Shown here: one piece after another, positions 52,752 through 63,042 of the stretch
Numbering within the stretch: the first letter of the stretch is position 1
How the letters are laid out: every line of letters begins with the position of its first letter
Source of the DNA: Cordylochernes scorpioides
Lineage: Eukaryota > Arthropoda > Arachnida > Pseudoscorpiones > Chernetidae
Reading direction: 5' to 3'
Length of the DNA stretch: 64,000 nt
Assembly: GCA_030710605.1 (NCBI GenBank)
Contig: CP092868.1
Location: 27,313,646 to 27,377,645 of the forward strand
The notes under the pieces: generated by a model
The model's database searches: none
Seen by the model: only the letters and a program-made list of their open reading frames with translations
What the model was told of the DNA's origin: nothing
Position numbers and translations under genes: made by a program

Positions 52752-53639
52752 TTGTCTCTCTCTCACAAATACTTGCTTAAGATATTGGAAACATCAAGAG
52801 TTACAAAAGAAATTCAACAATTCGCAAAAATCGCCCTAGACAAATGGCAAGCACAGTTGTACTATGGCAAGCAGTGCCTCAAAACAGTTAAAATAGAAAG
52901 AGGAATATTTCAGGGAGATGGGCTATCACCTCTATTCTTCGTCATGTGCCTCGAGCCGATAACAAGGGAGCTCAACAAAGAAGACAGTCCCCAAGTGGAG
53001 ATGAGAGTGGGAGAGGAAAAAATTAAAATAAATCACATATTGCTTATAGACGACATAAAAATATTTTCCTATAGCGACAAGGATCTTGAGCTCTTAGCGA
53101 ACAATACAACTCAGCTTTTAAATAATATAGGCTTCAAAATCAACCCGACAAAAACAGCGACAAACTCCACAGAAATTCAGGAATTTGGGACACTGGCAGA
53201 AAAAGAAACATATAAATATTTAGGTGTTCTAGAGGATAACACCAGCGCAGTCGTCCCAGAAAATAAAGAGAGAATAAAAAGAGAAATCGTATCCAGAATG
53301 GAATCTTTAGCGGAAACCAAGCTGAACGCTAAAAACCTCTTCGCTGCTTTCAACGAATTTTCGCTCTCGCTCATAAACTACTACGTTGGAATCGTGGAGT
53401 TTAGTGAGCGAGAACTAGAAATGTTGGACCAAAAGGTGAGAACAACGCTGAGCAAATTCAAAATCCATCTTAAGCCAGCAAATAAAGAAAGATTATATCT
53501 TCAACGCGAAGAAATGGGAAGAGGATTGGTGAACTTGGTCCAAAAAAACGAAAGAATTCTGATAAGCCTCTACAAGTATATATTTGGGGGGGGGGGGGGG
53601 GGGGGGGGGGGAGACAACAAAAAGAAAGGAAGCCATTAA
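52752..53639 (+). pseudogene. R2-type LINE, fragment 1: C-terminal part of reverse transcriptase
   Basis: Product: the reverse transcriptase of a non-LTR retrotransposon, which copies element RNA at the nicked target. Counting from 52752, residues 51-60 hold the motif B GIFQGDGLSP, 95-105 motif C HILLIDDIKIF (the two catalytic Asp kept; the preceding residue is Ile instead of the usual Ala), 127-137 GFKINPTKT, and 155-160 motif E KYLGVL. Homology starts inside motif A, at LSHKYLLK, right after a (TTA)n tract, so fingers, motif A and the N-terminal DNA-binding region are lost by 5' truncation. There is no real ATG; the frame opens at TTG. The frame runs into a 26-G tract (53586-53611) and stops at 53639. 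Codon use is A-rich like its surroundings. Confidence 0.85.
53586..53611 (+). repeat. Poly-G tract, 26 bases, inside the LINE coding region
   Basis: Separates the two LINE frames by one base. Either a slippage expansion in a dead copy or a base-calling length error. Confidence 0.9.
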
Positions 53640-54525
53640 AGCGTGTGAACAGGGCGAAAACACAATGCTCACACACATCCAACTAATTATAGAAAACAAG
53701 TACAAAATTGAAGCCCAAAACATCACAATGAAAACTCTGAAAGAAAAACAGATTGAAAATCTAAGAGGAAATATTGGCCAGAAAATAATCCACAGAACAT
53801 TCTTTAAAAATGAAGACCAACCGCTATTGGACATGATAGAATCCTCACAGTGGCTCAAAACGGGAAACAACACACCACAAAATGAAGGGTTCTACATGTT
53901 CATACAAGATAGAAACGTGTTCCCGAAGGATAAGAACCTGAAATGCCCTCACTGTGAAAAGGTACAGAGGACGGTGGACCACCTTGCTACAAACTGTGGA
54001 AGATTGCTTCCTTATGACTACACTGAGAGGCATAATGAAGTGGTGAGATGCGTCCACTTCAACTTGGCTAGAAAATATAATTTCACAGAGAACAAGAAGA
54101 TAAAGCTCCACAAAATAACGACTAAGATTGAAAATCCATATGCCAAGATAATAACGGACCTGCCAATGATAAGCGATATCAATATCAGAGCTAACAAACC
54201 TGATATAATAGTATATGACAAAATAAAAAAAGACATAACAATAATAGAGATAGGCGTTACCTCCCAAGACAATATCCAAACTACGGAGCTGACAAAGAAA
54301 AGAAAATACCAGCTACTGGCGAGGGAAATGGCCCAAACTGAAAAAATGCCCGTAAAAGTAGTGCCGATAGTCTTAACATGGGATGGAATAGCAACCAAAT
54401 ATAACAAACAATACAGGAAGGAAATAAACATAAGAAAAGGGGACTTTGCATATATTCAATCCCTGGTGCTAAAAAAGACGATGGAAATTATCTCAACAGA
54501 AAAGAATAATAAACCTTACGATTAG
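53612..54525 (+). pseudogene. R2-type LINE, fragment 2: CCHC knuckle and restriction-like endonuclease
   Basis: The second frame (from 53584) continues the same protein. Residue numbers from 53584: 121-138 are the knuckle CPHCEKVQRTVDHLATNC (C-x2-C-x8-H-x4-C); 202-222 hold R-x3-PD-x14-E (IRANKPDIIVYDK ... IIEIGV), followed by a Lys/Arg-rich helix with TELTKKRKYQLL. This is the PD-(D/E)xK restriction-like endonuclease that nicks target DNA in the R2/R4/NeSL group. In R2 relatives the same domain order RT, knuckle, endonuclease is found in one protein, so the two fragments are one decayed gene. The frame closes at TAG 54523-54525. The target site (rDNA or other) is not visible, and the clade below R2-group is uncertain. 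Confidence 0.87.
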
Positions 54526-54831
54526 TTACAGAGAAATAAAGAAATGGAAGCCATGGATAGATTGTTGGAACGATGTAGGGAGCTGGCATGTGAAGACGAG
54601 GAAGGTGGAACACCGGACATGGAGCACAGGGATACGACGACCATAGAAGAGATCCAGGAGAGCGACCTAGAGCAGATAACAGGAGACCTGACAGACAAGA
54701 ATGGATCAAGGCCAGGGGACCATCTTATCGAGGAGCCACTAGGAGAGGCCATAGAAAGACTGCTGGAGAGCTGCAGGACATCAGGAGACCATAACGGCAA
54801 GGGCCACAGCACTGACCAGGAGTCAAGATAG
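54526..54831 (+). pseudogene. In-frame acidic extension downstream of the LINE stop
   Basis: After the TAG the same frame stays open for about 100 codons to a stop at 54831. It is acidic and contains an internal repeat: AMDRLLERCRELACEDEEGG (from 54550) and AIERLLESCRTSGDHNGKG (from about 54751). GC content remains coding-like. It may be a C-terminal tail cut off by a point stop, or a separate small frame. A 3' UTR with AATAAAAATATG follows (to about 54900). Confidence 0.5.
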
Positions 54832-54904
54832 CAAATGTAAATATCTTTGTTTACTTTTACTGTTGTCATTTATTGAAGTTGTAAATAAAAATATGTAAAT
54901 AGAC

Positions 54905-55635
54905 TGACCATTCGCTACACTTTTTAGAGAAAAACTTGTAACTTTTTTGAAAAGTAAATTTTTCTCTCTCTTATTTATTTGTAGGTAAATAATTTAGTTT
55001 TTTGATAAAAAAAATATATTGATTTGTGATCCTCATCTTTATCTTCATTCATATTTTTACATGGGAATATTTTTTATGAATAATAATGTAAAATTATTTT
55101 GAAGACAAAAATTGATGCACGTCCAGACACTCTCTAAATATTCTACTCAAGAATTCTGTATTTCGGGTTTCAGAACAAATCATCAAATTTTAACACATAT
55201 GTGTTGAATAAGCATTATTCATATAGCAATATTAATTTACTGTGTAAAAAAATGTAATTAGAAAATATATATTTTCACTATCTATCTCTATTTATCATTA
55301 TTTAGTCTTAATTATTCATATTTATCAATTTAATTTGTATTTAACCATATATATTTTTATATGAATGATACAATATAAAATTAATTTCAATCTCAATCTC
55401 TCTCTCTAATACGAGAAATATTTGTATATATATTTTGAAAATATGTATATAAATTGTTTGAAAATTTACACACAAATATCCACACAGAATACAACGTGTG
55501 TTTTGTTCTAAATATAAAAATACATAAATAAAATATAGACATATTAATGGTGAAATATTTTGAGAAATTAGAGAGAGAAGATTTTAATTTCAAAAAGTCA
55601 TCTTACTTTAACTGTAAATGAAATTTCGAAAATTA
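54905..55635. other. AT-rich spacer, no gene seen
   Basis: Mostly A/T with a short TCTCAATCTCTCTCTCT tract near 55390. No supported feature. Confidence 0.6.
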
Positions 55636-55639
55636 CAAC

Positions 55640-55822
55640 AATAACAACAACAAAAACCTTTATTAAGACACTATTGTCTTACAAGGGGATTCCCCTAAAG
55701 GTTAAATATGTACATGAGTGAGGAGGAAAAGTAATTTAGAAGGGAGGGGGAGAAATCAGCCGTTGTCTGTGGAGTTGAACACTTCTTCCCTCATTTTATC
55801 AATCGCCTTGAAAAATTTCAAA
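55640..55822 (-). pseudogene. 5'-truncated LINE: last codons and hairpin 3' end
   Basis: Minus strand: YLKFFKAIDKMREEVFNSTD then NG and TGA (about 55758), 3' UTR with GGGGAATCCCCTTGTAAGAC, hairpin AAGACaatagtGTCTT (55664-55681), AATAAAGG and a TTGTTGTTGTTATTG tail. Insertion of the pogo-like MITE at 55823 marks its upstream edge. Confidence 0.65.
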
Positions 55823-55998
55823 TACAGTCGAACTTGGATAATTCGAACCCCAAGGGACCATAAAAAAATTCGAATTATCCAAAAATTCGAATTAAAAACG
55901 GAAATTCTATTTATAGGAAATTCTAGGGACCAAGATAAATATTCGAATTAAAGAGGTTTTCGAATTAAAGAAGTTCGAATTATCCAAGTTCTACTGTA
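55823..55998. mobile_element. pogo-like MITE (ATTCGAATTATCC family)
   Basis: TACAGTCGAACTTGGATAAT at the left; inverted right end TACAGTAGAACTTGGATAAT. The interior repeats AATTCGAATTA words and AGGGACCA. TA at both ends. Intact relative of the copy at 4740-4899. Confidence 0.9.
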
Positions 55999-56216
55999 TT
56001 TATAAACAAATGTTTTATCCAGCAGGAGAGTAGTAAAAATTTTATATACATGTTGGTCATTATAAATTTTCGAAAATTATATAAATATAAAATATAAAGA
56101 ATAGAAATGAATCAATAAGGAAGTTTAAATTGAAATTAAAAATGATAAAATTTAACTTCAAAGTATTGTTAACCATTTAAATAATTCTATTTGAAAACTA
56201 TACAATTTTTTAATGA

Positions 56217-56343
56217 AAAAAGAGCATACCTGGATCTATGAAAGAAAAAAAAAAACTTTTTCTCAAAATATTTCGAAGAATTTCTCACTCTTTTTTGAAT
56301 TTGGAGAAAAATTTGTTTTTTCTTTTAAAGATCCAGATACGCC
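56217..56343. mobile_element. Small foldback with GGATCTATGAAAGAAAA arms
   Basis: GCATACCTGGATCTATGAAA against TTTAAAGATCCAGATACGCC in inverted order. Single arms occur near 1220-1290, 19150-19215 and 33420-33490. Confidence 0.7.
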
Positions 56344-56564
56344 CCTTTTTATATATAAATATATTCAATATATCTCCTTTTGGATCAAACAATATAATTT
56401 TTCTAAATTTTTGATAAAAATAGAAAATTATAAAGTTCTTACAATACGTTTCTTTTTTTCTTTGTGTTATTTATATTTTATAAGGACACCTAGGCCATAA
56501 GAGAAATAATTACTTTATTATTTAAAAAAATATTTATTAAATTATTATATTATATTATATTTTA

Positions 56565-56715
56565 AAACTTAATTCTGTTGACGTTATGTAACGCTGAGTT
56601 TGTTGTTGACACACATTAATATGTTATAATACCTTGATAAAGGTTGGCGTTCAGCTAACTGAAATATTGGTAAAATAAATTATATTTTGATCCAATATAT
56701 GCCTTTTTATTTAAA
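56565..56715 (+). repeat. Dispersed repeat with AGGTTGGCGTTCAG motif, plus copy
   Basis: CACACATTAATATGTTATAA, CCTTGATAAAGGTTGGCGTT, CAGCTAACTGAAATATTGG and CCAATATATGCCTTTTTATT. An inverted copy is at 60755-60890, and a further partial one at 60126-60190. Confidence 0.75.
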
Positions 56716-56719
56716 TTAT

Positions 56720-57785
56720 TATATTTATTATATATATTCATTAAATAAATAAACAAACCTTTTGGTAAGAAATTATATTATGTATTTTTACATTATTGTT
56801 ATTGTTTACTTGGTAGAGAAAGTAATATTAGAATATATAAATGTACAACAATAATAATAACCATTGTTGCATCTTGTGTCATTGTTATAGATTTATATCA
56901 GACGACTGTTGTCTCCCTCTCCTTTGTTGGGAGAAATCGACCAATAGGAAGCGAGAGAAGCCCTATCGACTTATGACGTCATTCTACTTACAATTGACAT
57001 TGTTGAATAGATTGAAAACTTCATTTCGGCGTAATTACATGTGATTTCTTGCTGAGATTTTCTCATATTCTTTGAATTATTTGTGCAACAAATTAAGTCT
57101 TTCTAGACATATTGACTTTGTTTTTTGTCTTTTGTATTTAAATATTAGGCTAAAAAACTTATATAAGTATACTATATATATATTTATACACTTTAATTAT
57201 ATGATAGAAGTAAATTAATTTTTAAGTTTTTTTTACAAGTTTTATATTTTTAAATCCTATTAAAAAATGTAAGATATAATTGACGTTTGCAGTATATTCC
57301 TAAAGTAATAAAAATCGATAATTTCAAATATATTTATAAATTTAGGATGTAAATATCTCCACAACATGCATAAGCATTCAAACGGTCATAAGTTAGAAAT
57401 GGATTATGTGTTTGTTTTTATTTAAATCTTTCGAAGATCTATTTTCGCTTTTAAAAGCTAGCACTACTAATAAAAAACAAACAAGAAAATATACCTTTTA
57501 CGAAAATATATCTTTAAAATCAAAACTCTAATTTGATTATCAAAAAATCTAAATAAAATTTAAAAAATTCGGGAAAAAATATATATTAAATAAAGTGAGT
57601 AATATATTTGTTAAAATTAAAATCTCTGGAATATAAATCAATGAAAGTTTAATCTGTTTATTCAATTTTGACCAATGCGGTACGTGTTATTGTATTGAAA
57701 TTTCTAAATGTGGTAGTAGGATTTGTTTATAAAGAGTATATGTTATTTATAATATCTCTTTTCCATAGAAATTTGTTTTTTGACC
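56720..57785. other. AT-rich spacer, no gene seen
   Basis: A small patch at 56900-57010 (CTCCCTCTCCTTTGTTGGGA, GCGAGAGAAGCCCTATCGAC) is less AT-rich but has no coding motif. Confidence 0.55.
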
Positions 57786-57790
57786 TTCAA

Positions 57791-58240
57791 TGTACACTCA
57801 TAGAGGAAACTTAAGGGAGTTGTACCTTTTAGCATGTATATCGGAATTGTGACAATAACTCTGAAAGATATTACAGTGTCCTTTATTGAAGAAACACTAT
57901 ATGCACTCATGGATAAAACTTAAGGAAGTTGTACCTTTTAGCGTGTATATCGGGATTGTGACAATAACTCTGAAAGATATTACAGTGACCTTTATTGAAG
58001 ACACACTATATAAACTCATGGACAAAACCTAAGGAATTTGTACCTTTTAGCATGTATATCGGGATTGTGACAATAACTCTGAAAGATATTACAGTGACCT
58101 TTATTGAAGACACTATATACACTCATGGACAAAACCTGAGGAAGTTGTACCTTTTAGCATGTATATCGGGATTATGACAATAACTCTGAAAGATACAGTG
58201 ACCTTTATTGAAGACACACGAGATAACCAAGTGCCAACAA
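57791..58240. repeat. 111-bp family array 6, terminus-containing units
   Basis: Four units, each starting with the MITE terminus (TACACTCATGGATAAAACTT, TATACACTCATGGACAAAAC). A private GGGATTGTGACAATAACTCT variant replaces GATTCAGAC. Confidence 0.88.
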
Positions 58241-58249
58241 AATTGCTTG

Positions 58250-58765
58250 TGTCTCTTAAATAAAACTATGGATACAGGCCAGGTAACCTCTATCTTCAAA
58301 AACTGAATTATTATAATTAAAACAAATATCTTTTACATTTTAAAATTCTTTCTCCTTTTAAGACTCCGTAGTGAATCTATGTATATAGGAAAATATGGCT
58401 TAAATATATATGTATTATGATTATAATGTTTTGTTATTGGAATGATATAGGATTGGAGGCGCAGTTGTGAAAAAGGAAAGATGGTTATTTACTTATCAAG
58501 TAATTTTTAATTTTCAATCACTTGAAAAGAATTACACATTAAATATTTTTCACAGTAATATAGAATTTATAAAATGAATTCTATATTCGTGAATTAAAAA
58601 ATAGGTAGGTTAACTTTACATATTTACAACTATATTCAAAGTATTCTAAATCTATGGTCATAAAATAAAAGAATAGTCAAAGATGAAATAAAATACATGT
58701 TTTCGAAAATATAAAGTATTTGCATCTAATATTATGTTATATATATATATATATATATATAGCAA
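58250..58765. other. AT-rich spacer with (TA)n
   Basis: No gene seen. A TATATATATATATATATATA microsatellite at 58739-58761 precedes the LINE. Confidence 0.6.
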
Positions 58766-58799
58766 AGACCTTGGGGCTAGCAGCCCCATAAATAAAATA

Positions 58800-59470
58800 T
58801 ATTTTCTCTATTTTATTTGACATATCGGACGCGATATCCCAGCTCGGGATACTTGCGCCTAAATACATTTTAGTAGATTATATACAATTCATTTTATACA
58901 ATTTAATAACCGGACTAAAAACATAATTAAAACTTAAACGATGGCACTCTAAAACAGAAGAGAAAATCCAAAATGGATTATTTTATCAACCTATATACAA
59001 CTCAATAACCGACTAAAAACACAATTAAAACTGAAACGATGGTTTTCTCAAACAGAAGAGAAAATCCAAAATAAATTATTTTAGCAACCTATATACAATT
59101 CAGTATATACAACACAATAACCGGTTAAAAACACACTTAAAACTGAAACTATGGTTTTCTTAAACAGAAGAGAAAATCCAAAATGAACTTACAAAAATTA
59201 TTGAATTTTACATAAGTGTCTTTGTTATATACAAATTCGCAAACCTCTTCGATGGGATAAAAATGATTACTTCTGTAGCTGTGGAATATCGGACATTCCA
59301 TCAATAAATGCATTGAGTCTTGGTTTTCTTTTCCACAGAAACAGCTAGGATCATCCGTTGCCCCGATTTTCGACAGAAATTCTCCAAAATTACCATGACC
59401 CGTGACGAACTGTGAGTTATAAAAATTCGGACGAAAATGTGTGTTTATATTTGTTTGTATTTGAATGAAA
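58800..59470 (-). pseudogene. 5'-truncated LINE: RNase H end, zinc knuckle, 3' UTR
   Basis: Minus strand frame from about 59425: NSQFVTGHGNFGEFLSKIGA, then CFCGKENQDSMHLLMECPIF and HSYRS, continuing to about 59190 with KFNNFCKFILDFL. The TGHGNFGxxL...C-x-C...HLLxECP pattern is the well-known end of Jockey/R1-type ORF2. A threefold imperfect repeat of about 100 bp (58930-59170, landmark AACAGAAGAGAAAATCCAAA on the plus strand) lies in the UTR. It ends with GGCGCAAGTATCCCGAGCTG and GGATATCGCG, the hairpin shared with 51185-51480. Confidence 0.8.
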
Positions 59471-59479
59471 GGCTTTCAT

Positions 59480-60120
59480 GATATAGAATTAGGATGGAAG
59501 GAATCAATCATATGTTAATACGTGGAATATGCAAAATAGTTCGAAATCAGGATAATTTGCATATTTCGTTTGGTACCCATTTTATGTAAAAAAATTATTC
59601 ATTAATTCTCAACTCTTCTCTTTAATCAATTCAAATAAATAAATACAATAAAGATGTTGTTTATTAAAATATAGATTTAAAAAAAGTAAATTTTATTCAC
59701 AATTTATTAAGATGTACAATTTTAATCTTTTGTCAATATATTAATTTGTCAAAATATTAATTTTTGGAATTGGAATATTTTAAAAATATTGCTACATGTT
59801 ATCCAGGCCAATTAAATTTATTTAATATCAGACGAAGCTCCTTGTTTCTTGGAATTAAATCAAGATATTTAAAAAAAGGTAAAAAAAATCAATAAATTAA
59901 TTATTCAGAAAGAGATTTGTTATATGTAAAATTAATTTTTCTTTATAATTAAAAATATATTTGACCCTTTTCATTTTCTTTATTTCAGTTTTAAGTATAT
60001 TTTGTTAATTATATTCAATGTGTAATTCATTTTTAAATATATATGTTTTATTTTACATTTTTAAATCTTTAATTTTAAAGGCCTATATTGGGGATCGAAA
60101 AATAATTATAGTAAAAAAAA
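59480..60120. other. AT-rich spacer, no gene seen
   Basis: No repeat family or frame supported. Confidence 0.55.
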
Positions 60121-60125
60121 AGTTT

Positions 60126-60890
60126 TTTTTAAATTCAATATATGCTTTTTATTTGAAGATCTATTTATGGATTGCTCTATTTTAAAAATATAAAGATATA
60201 TGAAATTCAAACTATTTTTAAACCATATGATTCTTTTTAAAAATAAATCAATTTTCTACTGGCCTCACTGCAATGATAAATAATAGAAAATTGATTTATT
60301 TTAAAAAGAATCATACCTGTCAGAAATATGAAAAAAATAGTACCAATGTGATATTGTACTGGGATAAGGTGCATAAATTATGAAAAAGACATATTCTTAT
60401 CGTGTATACTTATTGGCCAATTCTGGAATAATTATAAATCAACGAGAATAATTGATATTTATTCCGATAGATGGCGCAAGCCATCAACAAGTTTCAGTTG
60501 CACGATAAGGAGATGCCTTTTTCATAATGTCAGAAGTAGTTGAAAATTCTTATAGCAGATGGCGCTCTAATGCATCGTATATGCAAATATATATTAATTT
60601 AATAATATGATCATATTTAATATGATAATTTACATATTTACGACTGTAAGTTTACATATATTATTATTTGAGACATATAAATTTTATAAATAAAAATATT
60701 AAATTGGCTTTTGACACAATAATATTATTTTGAAAATAGAGCAATCCATAAATAAATCTTTAAATAAAAAGGCATATATTGGATCAAAATATCATTTATA
60801 TTACCAATATTTCAGTTGGCTGAACGCCAACTTTTATCAAGGTATTATAACATTTTAATGTGTGTCAACAACAAACTCAGCGCCACATAA
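60126..60890. mobile_element. Nested foldbacks and repeats
   Basis: Outer inverted pair 60126-60190 / 60722-60787 (ATTTATGGATTGCTCTATTT and inverse). Inside lies a small foldback at 60208-60325 (ATCATTC/ACTGCAATG family, TAAATCAATTTTCTACTGGC and inverse) and subfamily B termini at 60325-60535 with no ribozyme. 60755-60890 is the inverted partner of 56565-56715. Confidence 0.75.
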
Positions 60891-60899
60891 TATATATAT

Positions 60900-61202
60900 A
60901 TATAAAACACAATAATATATTCACGTCACAAATATTTTCACTTTAAAATTTACTAAAATTGAAATACATCATGAAAAAAAAATTGCATCAATATCTAAAA
61001 TATAAGATTTGATAAATTTGTCTAAATCATTATTTAGGCTGAAAGTTTATCATTTATGTGTGTAAAAATAAACAAATATATTATTATTAAACAAAATTAT
61101 TTATAGTAAATTAATAATAAAGTTTAAAACATTTTATATTACTTAAGCGCCATCTTAAATCATTTACCGAAATCTATTTTAAAGCATTTTATTAAATTTT
61201 GA
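60900..61202. other. AT-rich spacer up to gap 2
   Basis: (TA)n near 60890-60903, then AT-rich DNA. No gene seen. Confidence 0.6.
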
Positions 61203-61302
61203 NNNNNNNNNNNNNNNNNNNNNNNNNNNNNNNNNNNNNNNNNNNNNNNNNNNNNNNNNNNNNNNNNNNNNNNNNNNNNNNNNNNNNNNNNNNNNNNNNN
61301 NN
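61203..61302. other. Assembly gap 2 (100 N)
   Basis: Exactly 100 N. Sequence to its right aligns base for base with 40667 onward. Confidence 0.99.
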
Positions 61303-61869
61303 CTATTTTTATATATAAATTTGTCCATAATATAAATGTATATACCAAAAATATTTTTCTCTCCATTGAATATAAGCAAAATATTTTTAAAACTTAATTC
61401 TGTTGACGTTATGTGTATTCTCAGAGCTCTAATACTGTATTGGATTGTTCTGCCTTTATATGTTACACCGAAAGTGGAATGGTATTTAAGAAAATTAACA
61501 TTCAGTATCAAATTAAAGTTCCAAAAAATTGTGACATAGAGTTAGACAGCTAGACTAGACATTCTATTTAGAATCTGCAGATAGTTCAGACAGTTTGATC
61601 AGACGCAGCCAACATGTTATTCAGGGTCGTGAGATGAATTTAGCAGCGACCATTCCCTGGCTCTCTTTCGTTCCTCTATTCTAATCTTCTGTCTTAGAAA
61701 CTGGAGATGTTAACGAATCCACCCAACAAATACTCAACATATATCATCATTTTACAATTTTATCACCTATATACAATTAAGTGATTTAGAACAACTTATA
61801 AATTGGTTGAATAATGCAAATCATTAAAGGAAGAAATAACAGAAATGATATTTATTTTTTATAATAAAC

Positions 61870-62020
61870 TTCATACATATCTCGATAATCATGGTAGGTG
61901 CTAATTAGCGAATGTTTTTACTACAAGTGTACCATACTCACATTTAGAAAGAAGTTCGATTTTTTCCACTTATAAATGTGTCAGATTTCCGTTTGTTTAC
62001 TTTTCACTCAATAGAATCAC
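61870..62020 (-). mobile_element. tRNA-derived SINE, 3' part, interrupted (third copy)
   Basis: Counterpart of 41240-41384, ending TTTACTTTTCACTCA before the LINE insertion. The SINE resumes at about 62610 (TTTACTTGCACTCATTGG) and runs to about 62740. Confidence 0.68.
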
Positions 62021-62250
62021 CGAATGTCGTGGTCCATTTGGATGAGGAAAGCGAAGACTAGAACGCGACTGATTCCACACTTTCAGTGATACGCTAACCT
62101 ATGTACGGTGTGACCACTGGACATGTGTCGGACCTGAAGACTGTTGTTGGGTTCTGTACTGCCTGGAGTATAGGAGTTCTATCTTTTCTTCCTTTCTGTG
62201 GGGAATCTATATAAGACCGGTGGTCTCTTAATAAATCTGTGTATCAAATT
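62021..62250 (+). pseudogene. 5'-truncated LINE tail (third copy)
   Basis: Counterpart of 41385-41625: IESPNVVVHLDEESED-type end with one Ile/Thr-type change (ATAGAATCACCGAATGTC), UTR, and the hairpin AGACCGGTGGTCT followed by TCTTAATAAATC. Confidence 0.7.
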
Positions 62251-62259
62251 ACAAAACTA

Positions 62260-62420
62260 CGAGCATTTTAGACGCGTAATATTCTTTTTTGAAATAAAAC
62301 AATTTCTACTGCCCTTACTGCAATGGAAACATTATAGGGAGGGCCTTGCTCATCAGTGGTGAACCCTCCCAGCGGTTTCGCCAGTTTAATCTACCATACC
62401 GCTGTTATATTGCATTTTTG
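62260..62420 (+). mobile_element. Single arm of the GGCGAAACC foldback MITE (third copy)
   Basis: Counterpart of 41630-41800. Confidence 0.75.
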
Positions 62421-62609
62421 GAACTTCCTTTTATAGTGATACTGATGATTGACTTTTCGAATGGGTACTTTAGATGAACTATGGACATAAGCTTTGAGGA
62501 CAGTAGAATTACATATAATTATAAATATATAATATGCTTCGAGCAATCGCTCTTCCGCAAATATCGATTTGTGTCTTTTAATTCGTCTATTATAAATCTG
62601 TGTATGATT

Positions 62610-62740
62610 GTGTGTGTTTACTTGCACTCATTGGTGGGGTTAAAATTTTGTAAGAATCATGGGACCATCAAATCATTTATTTCTTCAGGAAAAATAATCA
62701 ACAGTTTAAACCACTCTTGCACCAAACTCCATGTTATAAA
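62610..62740 (-). mobile_element. tRNA-derived SINE, 5' part (third copy)
   Basis: Counterpart of 42062-42240 with part of the tRNA-like head deleted (CAGGAAAAATAATCAACAG junction near 62690). Confidence 0.62.
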
Positions 62741-63042
62741 GGTGTATATACAAGATAATTCTCGGGTTAGATAAAATTTATGAAAGAATTCTTGGAGAAA
62801 ATTATGGGCGAAGACGTTAAAGATTAATTCTATAATTATTGGGAAGATGAGAAAGGTCAAAGGGAAAATTCAGGAAACGCCCGAAGAATAAAAAAAAAAA
62901 GATGTGATTCGATATTAGTGACATATTGATTGGGTCATAATATCTTCACCATAGAACCTAACTTCATCAACATCCTAGACTTAGATTCTATTAAAACTCT
63001 TAAACTACTAATAAAAAAGACATTTTTCCTGATTGTGTAAAT

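Noticed and set aside
53493..54431. Minus-strand open frames with proline or leucine-rich products opposite the LINE
   Set aside because: They are antisense shadows of the R2-type frame and the G tract.
61160..61511. Frames running across gap 2
   Set aside because: They translate N bases and have no evidence on either side.
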